A DNA stretch of 53,243 nucleotides from Erythrobacter sp. (lineage in GTDB: Bacteria; Pseudomonadota; Alphaproteobacteria; Sphingomonadales; Sphingomonadaceae). The notes beneath the pieces are model-generated. The model saw nothing but the letters and a program-made list of their open reading frames with translations. It was not told where the DNA came from and did no database searches. Location of the stretch: assembly GCF_023653175.1 (NCBI RefSeq), contig NZ_JAMNXL010000005.1, forward strand, positions 1-53,243, given 5' to 3'. This document shows, piece by piece, positions 47,431-53,243 of this stretch (the stretch's first letter is position 1; each line of letters opens with the position of its first letter). The position numbers were made by a program, and so were the translations under genes.

Positions 47431-47759
47431 TCCTCTTCTGGCTCCACCGGAATCCCCGGGGCCAGCGCCTTCATCTCGGCGCGGATCGCCTGCGCCTTTT
47501 CACACGCTTCATCGTCCCCATCAGCGCAGCGTTCGGATTGCTTGGTGAAGGCCCGGTCGAGCTCGCCCATGCGCTCCTCGCGCTTGCGGATTTCGCGGCC
47601 GCGCTTCTCGTCTGCTTCGGACTGGCTGGTGGTGGCGAGGTCGACGCCCTTGCTCACCACGCGCACCGGCGCGGTGACCACGCCGACCGCGGCCTTGGCG
47701 AGGCAGCCCTGAAGCGCGAGGGCGGCGCAGCTGACAGCGATGAGTCGGAGCGGGGACAT
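47427..47759 (-). CDS. Small lipoprotein, unknown function
   Basis: A 110-residue protein with a lipoprotein signal sequence ending at the lipobox LQGC (Cys19). The mature part has a short hydrophobic stretch, then a charged coiled-coil-like helix (DEKRGREIRKREERMGELD) and two cysteines in CADGDDEACEKAQ. No known family. Start at 47759; a further seven codons upstream are unlikely. Confidence 0.65.
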   Translation of the reverse strand: MSPLRLIAVSCAALALQGCLAKAAVGVVTAPVRVVSKGVDLATTSQSEADEKRGREIRKREERMGELDRAFTKQSERCADGDDEACEKAQAIRAEMKALAPGIPVEPEED

Positions 47760-47800
47760 GGCTCGCACAGTCTCACTCACCGGTTACGATCTGGCAAATC

Positions 47801-48613
47801 CTATTCCGCGGGCTTCGACGGTGCGGCGGGTGCAGCCGGTGCGGCGGGGGGTGCCGGGATCGCGCCGCTCGCGCCGCCCCCAGCCGCTCCGGGGTTGCAG
47901 GTCAGCGTGCCCGAGCCGAAGGCGTTGACGGTGCACTTGGCGCTGCCCGACACCTTGATGTCGCCAGCGCCGCCGATGGTCGCCTCGACCGTCCCGTCCG
48001 AGGCGAAGGCGACGTCGCCGGTGCCGCCGATCGTGACTTCTGCCTGGTCGGCCTTGAGCGTGGGCATCAACACCTCGCCTGCTCCGCCGATCAGCACGGT
48101 GAGCTCCTTCGCCGTGCCCGCGCCGCGCACCGTGCCGCTGCCGCCGATATTGATCCCGAGCCGCTCGCTGGCGATTGTCCCGAACTCGACGAGGCCGCTG
48201 CCGCCGATGTTGATGTCGGCCTGTTTGGCGAGGCCCTGCGCCTTGACCGTGCCGCTGCCACCGATGATCACCTCGGTAGGCGCGGGCATGGTGATGCGGA
48301 TCGTGGCGTTGCTGTTGCCGTTCCAGCCGTCCTCGCGGGTGATGCCGATCACTTCGCTGTCGCGCACGAAGCGCAAGCTTTCGGTGTTTTGCCCCTCGAC
48401 CTTGATCGCGAAGGTTTCGCCCTCGGTCAGGATCACGGTGTCGCCCGAGGCGAGGAAGACCTTGGCGGGCGGGGCGCCGGCGATTTCGATCTCGGAGAGG
48501 GGCACGCCCTTCTGGCCGTTGATCTCGGCATCGGCACCGTCGCAGGCGGGCAGCGCCACGGCGAGCGCGAGGATGGCGGCGGGGGCCATGCGGCGGCGGA
48601 AGGCGTGGGTCAT
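47801..48613 (-). CDS. Head-GIN domain lipoprotein (DUF2807)
   Basis: A 270-residue lipoprotein. The lipobox is LPAC near residue 24, then a right-handed beta-helix-like DUF2807 domain with repeated blocks IGGSGTV, IGGSGLVEF, IGGAGEV, IGGTGDV and IGGAGDI. It ends in a Pro/Ala tail. The function of the family is unknown. The ATG at 48613 has GGGAGAG upstream; the longer frame lacks a signal sequence. A dyad operator-like repeat lies ~20 nt before it. Confidence 0.88.
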   Translation of the reverse strand: MTHAFRRRMAPAAILALAVALPACDGADAEINGQKGVPLSEIEIAGAPPAKVFLASGDTVILTEGETFAIKVEGQNTESLRFVRDSEVIGITREDGWNGNSNATIRITMPAPTEVIIGGSGTVKAQGLAKQADINIGGSGLVEFGTIASERLGINIGGSGTVRGAGTAKELTVLIGGAGEVLMPTLKADQAEVTIGGTGDVAFASDGTVEATIGGAGDIKVSGSAKCTVNAFGSGTLTCNPGAAGGGASGAIPAPPAAPAAPAAPSKPAE

Positions 48614-48631
48614 GGCGATGTCTCTCCCTTT

Positions 48632-48655
48632 GGCGTATTGCTGATGTAATACACC
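48632..48655. promoter_or_regulatory. Operator-like inverted repeat before the head-GIN gene
   Basis: GGCGTATT (48632-48639) and AATACACC (48648-48655) are inverted, 7 of 8 matching, with an 8-nt spacer. It lies 19-42 nt upstream of the start codon on the minus strand, overlapping the expected promoter. The cognate regulator is unknown. Confidence 0.4.
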
Positions 48656-48699
48656 ATCGGGCGGGGTGCAAGGGGGAGGGCCAACGCCAACGCCCAAGC

Positions 48700-48730
48700 G
48701 AAAAGGGCCGCCCCTAAGGACGGCCCTTTC
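48700..48730 (-). terminator. Intrinsic terminator of carD
   Basis: AAAGGGCCG (48702-48710) pairs with CGGCCCTTT (48721-48729). On the minus strand the hairpin ends in TTTT, 25 nt after the carD stop. Confidence 0.82.
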
Positions 48731-48754
48731 CTGTTCACTCGCAGCGCGGGAAGC

Positions 48755-49288
48755 TTACGCTTCTTCGGCGGTGTCGTAATACTGCGGCGCGTGTTCGCGC
48801 AGCACGTCGAGGATCTTGCCGAGCGCGGTGGGCTCGTCGGTCTCTTCCATCGCCGCCAGTTCGCGGGCGAGGCGCGAGGACGCCGCTTCGAAGATCTGGC
48901 GTTCCGAGTAGGACTGCTCGGGCTGGTCTTCGGGGCGGAACAGGTCGCGGGTCACTTCGGCGATCGACACGAGGTCGCCCGAGTTGATCTTGGCTTCATA
49001 TTCCTGCGCGCGGCGCGACCACATGGTGCGCTTGACCTTGGGCTTGCCCTTGAGGGTTTCCATCGCCTGCCTGAGCGTCTTGTCCGACGAAAGCTTGCGC
49101 ATCCCGATCGCTTCGACCTTATTGGTCGGCACACGGAGCGTCATGCGCTCCTTCTCGAACCGCAGCACGTAGAGTTCGAGCTGCATCCCGGCGATCTCTT
49201 CCTTCTGGAGTTCGATCACACGGCCTACGCCGTGCTTCGGGTAGACAACATAATCGCCGACGGTGAATGCGTTCGCGGTGCTCGCCAT
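48755..49288 (-). CDS. carD: CarD-family transcriptional regulator
   Basis: A 177-residue RNA-polymerase-binding protein. Residues ~1-65 form the RID domain (FTVGDYVVYPKHGVGRVIELQ) that contacts the beta subunit; the C-terminal helical domain (WSRRAQEYEAKINSGDLVSIAEV) binds promoter DNA. CarD stabilises open complexes, especially at rRNA and stress promoters. The ATG at 49288 has AAAGGAA upstream. The 278 nt upstream to fdxA contain no gene I can support. Confidence 0.93.
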   Translation of the reverse strand: MASTANAFTVGDYVVYPKHGVGRVIELQKEEIAGMQLELYVLRFEKERMTLRVPTNKVEAIGMRKLSSDKTLRQAMETLKGKPKVKRTMWSRRAQEYEAKINSGDLVSIAEVTRDLFRPEDQPEQSYSERQIFEAASSRLARELAAMEETDEPTALGKILDVLREHAPQYYDTAEEA

Positions 49289-49566
49289 GCACGTTCCTTT
49301 CAATCGGCCGACATTCGCAACAGGGAGAGAGACGACTGACCCGGCGGCGCGACCCAACCCCTCACGGGGCGAGCGCCGGGTGCGAATCATCCGGTTGGGG
49401 GTTGCTGGTGTCGGGCCTTCCTGGTTTCTGGACGCCTGCGCGGACCCGGGTCCGGCGCGGTCACGACATTATATAGCACGCCTGCAACAAAATTGCGAGT
49501 CGGCGTTTTTATGAACCCTCCACGCGTCCCTCGCCGCAACGCGCGGGCCGCTGGGAAGGGGCTGCA

Positions 49567-49905
49567 TCAGTCCCCGTCGCCGGGCGCGTCGGTGAAGTAC
49601 CTCTCGAACTTGTCCTTTTCGCCCTTGTGCGCGTCGGCATCCTCGGGCGGGGCCTTCTGGCTGGTGATGTTGGGCCACACGGCCGAGAATTTGGTGTTGA
49701 GTTCGAGCCACTTTTCGAGCCCGTCCTCAGTGTCGGGGAGAATCGCCTCGGCCGGGCATTCCGGCTCGCACACGCCGCAGTCGATGCACTCGCTGGGGTT
49801 GATCACCAGCATGTTCTCGCCCTCGTAGAAACAGTCGACCGGGCACACTTCCACGCAGTCGGTGTACTTGCACTTGATGCAGTCTTCGGTGACGACGTAA
49901 GTCAT
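49567..49905 (-). CDS. fdxA: 7Fe ferredoxin FdxA
   Basis: A 112-residue ferredoxin with one [3Fe-4S] and one [4Fe-4S] cluster. Cysteines are at 9, 12, 17, 21, 25, 40, 43, 46 and 50, in the order [17 protein letters not shown] and [12 protein letters not shown]. The acidic C-terminal tail ([10 protein letters not shown]...) is usual for the family. It follows the S4 gene by 10 nt. Confidence 0.95.
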   Translation of the reverse strand: MTYVVTEDCIKCKYTDCVEVCPVDCFYEGENMLVINPSECIDCGVCEPECPAEAILPDTEDGLEKWLELNTKFSAVWPNITSQKAPPEDADAHKGEKDKFERYFTDAPGDGD

Positions 49906-49915
49906 TGCGGCTCTT

Positions 49916-50281
49916 TCACGAGAAGTCTTCGGGAACGTCCGGCGGGGGATCCGCCGTCGGAGGCGACGCTGCTATGGTCATTTGCCCTTTACGGTCAAGC
50001 CCGTCAGAATCAACCTCACGATAATGCGATGCCGCCTGTGCGGGCGAGCCGCGGCGGTCGGGCAGGGCGGTCAGTTCGATCACCCGCACGCCGCCGCCCG
50101 TTGCAAGGGTCAGCACATCCCCGATACGGGCCTGTTCCGCACCGCGCAGCACATGCTTTCTGTTGCGGCGCAAAGCGTGAGTATCGATCAGCGTCTGGGC
50201 GGCGGAGCGGGTGCGGGCAAAGCGCAGGTAGACGAGCAGCCGGTCGATCCGGATCGAGCCTCCCGCACCTTCGCCGCTCAT
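49916..50281 (-). CDS. S4-domain RNA-binding protein (Hsp15-like)
   Basis: A 121-residue protein with an S4 RNA-binding domain at residues ~9-60 ([31 protein letters not shown]) and a disordered Pro/Ala/Asp-rich tail. Hsp15 rescues stalled large subunits in E. coli; the role here is inferred. It overlaps the end of the helicase gene by 4 nt and precedes fdxA by 10 nt. Confidence 0.82.
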   Translation of the reverse strand: MSGEGAGGSIRIDRLLVYLRFARTRSAAQTLIDTHALRRNRKHVLRGAEQARIGDVLTLATGGGVRVIELTALPDRRGSPAQAASHYREVDSDGLDRKGQMTIAASPPTADPPPDVPEDFS

Positions 50282-53064
50282 CCCTTGAGCAGGTCCGCCA
50301 GCTTGTCGAAGGCCCCCCCGGCGCGGGCCGGGCCGGTGTCGGGCTTGGGCAGGGGCGGACGGTTGCCCTGCGGCCGCTTGCCACCCGGCTTGCCGCGCGG
50401 TTTGCCCTCGGCAGGCCGCGCGTCGTCGGACTCCGGCTTGCGCTGCCGGGGGCGCTCGGCGGTGCCCCGCGCATCGCGCCGGGCGTCGCGTTCCTCGGGG
50501 CGGCGCGGGCGCCAGTACCAGCGGTCGGGGGCGGGAGCGCCCTGCGCGCCTTCGGGCAGCGCGCGGGCACGATCGCAGCGGAACCCCGCGCTGCCGAGCA
50601 GGCGGCGGGCGTTCTCGGCCTCGAGGCCCACTGAGACAGCAAGCGCGAGGTCGAGCCGGAACGGTCGATTGCGCTCCTTGGGATGGGCGGCAACGACCTT
50701 GCCGCGCGCATCAAAGGCCGCGCGAAAAATCTTTTCGGCGAGGTCGACCCGGATCGCCTGGCTACCGGCATAGCGGTAGCCTGCGGGCAAGCGACCCTTG
50801 GGCCAGCTCCCCTCGGCCAGCACCGGCTGCATCGCCTCCTGCACCGCGCGGGTGTCGAGCCCCAGCGCGTGCAGCAGGCGGCGCGGGGCGGGCTTCAGCA
50901 GCGGCGCATCGAAGATGTCGAGCGCGCCGAAGGTGATGCCGAGCTTGCGCAGGTAGGGGCGCATCTCCTTGGGGAGGTTTTCCAGCCCCGCCTCCTCGCG
51001 GCTGATCACCCCGCGCGCCTCGATCAGGGTGATGACCAGCGCGCGGGCCTGTGATCCGGCGGCGGGATCGCGCGCCGCCTCGGCGAGCTTGCGCAAGGGG
51101 GCGAGGGGTTCGAGCTGCTGTTCCAGCCACGCGGCAAGCCCCGCCTCGAGCTTCGCCTTGGCCGTATCAGGCAGCAGCGCGACATCGCGGGTGAGGGTCA
51201 GGCGCGGCGTGCCGAAATTGCCCGAGCCGGGGTGGCCGGGGAAAGCGATCGCGGCGAGCGCGCGGCCCTGCCACTTCACCGCGCCGCCGCTGATCTCCAG
51301 CTCGGCGATGCCTTCCGAAAGCAGCCACTCCGCGCGGCGTTCCAGCAATGCCGGCAGCGCTTTCTCGCCTGCCGCAAGCAGCATCCGCCGGTCAGCCACG
51401 CCTGCCGAGGGATCGACATGGAAGCGGAAGCCCTCGAGCCGGCCGATGCTCTCGCCCTCCACCGTCAGTTGGCCATCGGGTTCGAGCGTGACGGGCAGCG
51501 CACTGGCATCCTGCCCCAGCGATTTCATCAAGAGAGTCGTCCTTCGGTTCACGAAACGCTCGGTCAGCCGCGCGTGCAGCGCATCCGAGAGCTTCGCCTC
51601 GACCGCGCGCGCCCGCGCAGCCATTTCGTCGCGCGCCAGCACCCAATCGGGGCGCTGGCAGATGTAGGCCCAGCTGCGAATCGCAGCGATGCGGCCCTGG
51701 AGCGTGTCGATGTCGCCCTGCATCCGGTCAAGCTCGGCGATGCGCGCGGCGACGAAATCCGCGCCGAGATAGCCGCCGCGCAGGTCGTCCCACAGCCGGG
51801 CGACGAAGCGGGCGTGCTGTTCTACCCCGAGATTGCGGAAATCGGGGAGCGTGCAGGCCTCCCAGAAGCGCCGGACCGACCCGGCCCCGCGCACCGTCTC
51901 GGCGATGGAGTCGCCCGCGAGGCGGCGCAGCACCGCCATGTCGATGGCTTCGGGCGCGGCCTTGAGCACGGGATTATCGGGCCGCGCTTCCAGATCGGCG
52001 ATCAGCGCGCCCAGCGAATCGAAGCGCGGATCGGCCTCGCGCCAGAATAGGTGGGTGAGGGGCGCGAATTTGTGCTCCTCGATCGCGTAGACTTCCTCGT
52101 CTGTGAACTGGAGCGGCTCGCCGTCCCCCTTGCCGGTGCCTGACAGCGTGCCGAACGTCCCGTCGCGCTGGTGCCGCCCGGCGCGCCCGGCGATCTGCGC
52201 CATCTCCGAAGGGGTGAGGCGGCGCTTGCGGCGGCCGTCATACTTGCTCAAGCTGGCAAAGGCGACGTGGTCGAGATCGAGGTTCAATCCCATCCCGATA
52301 GCGTCGGTGGCGACGATATAGTCGACCTCGCCCGCCTGGAACATCGCGACCTGCTTGTTGCGGGTTTCGGGCGACAGGGCTCCCATCACTACCGCCGCGC
52401 CGCCGCGGAACCGCCGTAAGGCCTCGGCCATCGCGTAGACTTGTTCCACGCTGAAGGCGACCACGGCCGAGCGCTTGGGCAGGCGCGAGAGCTTGCAGAC
52501 GCCCGCGTGGCTGAGGGTGGAGAAGCGCGGGCGGCTGGTGATGTCCGCCTTGGGGATCAGCGCCTTGATCATCGGTTCGAGGGTCGCGCTGCCGAGGATC
52601 ATCGTCTCCTCGCGCCCGCGCATGTGCATCAGGCGATCGGTGAAGATGTGCCCGCGTTCCGGGTCCGCGCCCAATTGCGCCTCGTCCAGGGCGACGAAGG
52701 CGTGCTGACCGGCGGTGCGCGGCATGGCTTCGGCGGTGCAGAGGAAATAGCGCGCGTCAGGCGGCTCGATCCGCTCCTCACCGGTGATCAGCGCGACCTG
52801 CTTGTCGCCCTTGATGGCGCGCACCCGGTCATAGACCTCGCGCGCCAGCAGGCGCAGCGGGAAGCCCATCATGCCACTGGAGTGCCCGCACATCCGCTCG
52901 ATCGCCAAGTGCGTCTTGCCGGTGTTGGTCGGCCCGAGCACGGCGCGCACATGTGCGTCCTCGGCGGGACGGGGGGTGAGGGACTGGGGCACGACGCCTG
53001 CGGTCATCGCAGGCTTGCCGCAGGGGGGCAAGGCCATGGGCGAGGCCCGCAGGGCAATAGGCAC
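50278..53064 (-). CDS. SUV3-like superfamily 2 RNA helicase
   Basis: About 928 residues. Motif I GPTNTGKTH near residue 45, motif Ia LLAREVYDRV, motif II LDEAQLGADPERG (DEAQ box), III GSATLEP, and conserved helicase motifs V-VI ATDAIGMGLNLDLD and QIAGRAGRHQRDG. A large C-terminal domain follows, then a basic, low-complexity tail (RPRQRKPESDD ... KRPQGNRPP) likely binding RNA. Related to mitochondrial SUV3 of the RNA degradosome. Start is uncertain: GTG 53064 has AAGG just upstream; ATG 53037 and 53007 are alternatives. Confidence 0.88.
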   Translation of the reverse strand: MPIALRASPMALPPCGKPAMTAGVVPQSLTPRPAEDAHVRAVLGPTNTGKTHLAIERMCGHSSGMMGFPLRLLAREVYDRVRAIKGDKQVALITGEERIEPPDARYFLCTAEAMPRTAGQHAFVALDEAQLGADPERGHIFTDRLMHMRGREETMILGSATLEPMIKALIPKADITSRPRFSTLSHAGVCKLSRLPKRSAVVAFSVEQVYAMAEALRRFRGGAAVVMGALSPETRNKQVAMFQAGEVDYIVATDAIGMGLNLDLDHVAFASLSKYDGRRKRRLTPSEMAQIAGRAGRHQRDGTFGTLSGTGKGDGEPLQFTDEEVYAIEEHKFAPLTHLFWREADPRFDSLGALIADLEARPDNPVLKAAPEAIDMAVLRRLAGDSIAETVRGAGSVRRFWEACTLPDFRNLGVEQHARFVARLWDDLRGGYLGADFVAARIAELDRMQGDIDTLQGRIAAIRSWAYICQRPDWVLARDEMAARARAVEAKLSDALHARLTERFVNRRTTLLMKSLGQDASALPVTLEPDGQLTVEGESIGRLEGFRFHVDPSAGVADRRMLLAAGEKALPALLERRAEWLLSEGIAELEISGGAVKWQGRALAAIAFPGHPGSGNFGTPRLTLTRDVALLPDTAKAKLEAGLAAWLEQQLEPLAPLRKLAEAARDPAAGSQARALVITLIEARGVISREEAGLENLPKEMRPYLRKLGITFGALDIFDAPLLKPAPRRLLHALGLDTRAVQEAMQPVLAEGSWPKGRLPAGYRYAGSQAIRVDLAEKIFRAAFDARGKVVAAHPKERNRPFRLDLALAVSVGLEAENARRLLGSAGFRCDRARALPEGAQGAPAPDRWYWRPRRPEERDARRDARGTAERPRQRKPESDDARPAEGKPRGKPGGKRPQGNRPPLPKPDTGPARAGGAFDKLADLLKG

Positions 53065-53197
53065 AACACCTTATCGCACGCGCGCCCCGACTGGTCGCTG
53101 GTTAACGGCAGTTTTACTATGTTGCGGCTAGAAAATGCGACAAGGCTCCGCTTGAGGGTGGCGCAAGGCTCGTTCGCCAAGGGCACCGCTTCGGGGC

Positions 53198-53243
53198 ATG
53201 ATGTTGGATCACGCGCGCAAACTGACCGAACCGGAAGAGGGCC
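53198..53243 (+). CDS. Possible start of a gene running off the window
   Basis: Two adjacent ATGs (53198, 53201) open a frame to the window edge (MMLDHARKLTEPEEG...). It is divergent from the helicase gene. No family is recognisable from 15 residues. Confidence 0.25.
   Translation, partial: MMLDHARKLTEPEEG

Overview
High-GC alphaproteobacterial chromosome, most likely Sphingomonadales and close to the Erythrobacter/Porphyrobacter group. The reasons are the gene order ppsR-hemE-hemJ-rho ... mnmE-mnmG-rsmG-parA-parB, a PopZ polarity protein, a UrcA-family protein, a DUF6489 protein, a CarD regulator, and CtrA-like and GANTC motifs. No species-level call is possible from the sequence alone. Nearly all genes are ordinary chromosomal genes, tightly packed and often overlapping by 4 nt. 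I see no tRNA, rRNA, CRISPR array, prophage or intact insertion sequence.

Layout. 1-5.1 kb: tail of a flotillin-like gene, galU, murA, a ribbon-helix-helix gene between two palindromic repeats, a gene of unknown function, a fused thiS-thiG gene and a MerC-domain gene with a Zur-like palindrome at its start. 5.2-7.8 kb: heme A synthase, cutA, rplM-rpsI and a terminator. 7.8-14.8 kb: small membrane proteins, a lipid-kinase/phosphoesterase pair, UrcA, a LytTR-type two-component pair and fumC. 14.9-22.4 kb: shortened PCMT-like protein, TolC, PopZ, S9 peptidase, thioredoxin-like ferredoxin, CBS protein, ErpA and XthA. 22.4-29.1 kb: a 171-bp multi-hairpin element, SleB, DUF1491, thioesterase, PtsN, HPF, then the operon ppsR-maf-aroE-coaE-dnaQ.

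29.1-40.7 kb is the most informative part. The 316-bp gap between ppsR (the RP001 homologue of Rickettsia) and hemE sits where Caulobacter and Rickettsia have their chromosomal replication origin. It contains weak DnaA-box-like 9-mers, a near-consensus CtrA site and an AT-rich tract beside hemE. About 5 kb to the right a cluster of parS sites begins: six perfect 16-bp palindromes and two variants over 4.8 kb, most inside the coding sequences of a dienelactone hydrolase, mnmE, mnmG and rsmG. It is followed directly by parA-parB. This region therefore appears to combine origin and centromere, and the centromere sequence dictates short peptides in the host proteins.

40.8-53.2 kb: glycine-zipper protein, free-methionine-sulfoxide reductase, PQQ-type sugar dehydrogenase, AAA ATPase, acyl-CoA dehydrogenase, TsaC/Sua5, two lipoproteins (one a head-GIN protein with an operator-like repeat upstream), CarD, and an fdxA / S4 RNA-binding / SUV3-like helicase cluster.

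The main points to follow up are the origin/centromere region, the parS-encoded peptides, the 171-bp hairpin element between xthA and sleB, the thiS-thiG fusion, and the regulatory palindromes at 5.13 kb and 48.64 kb.
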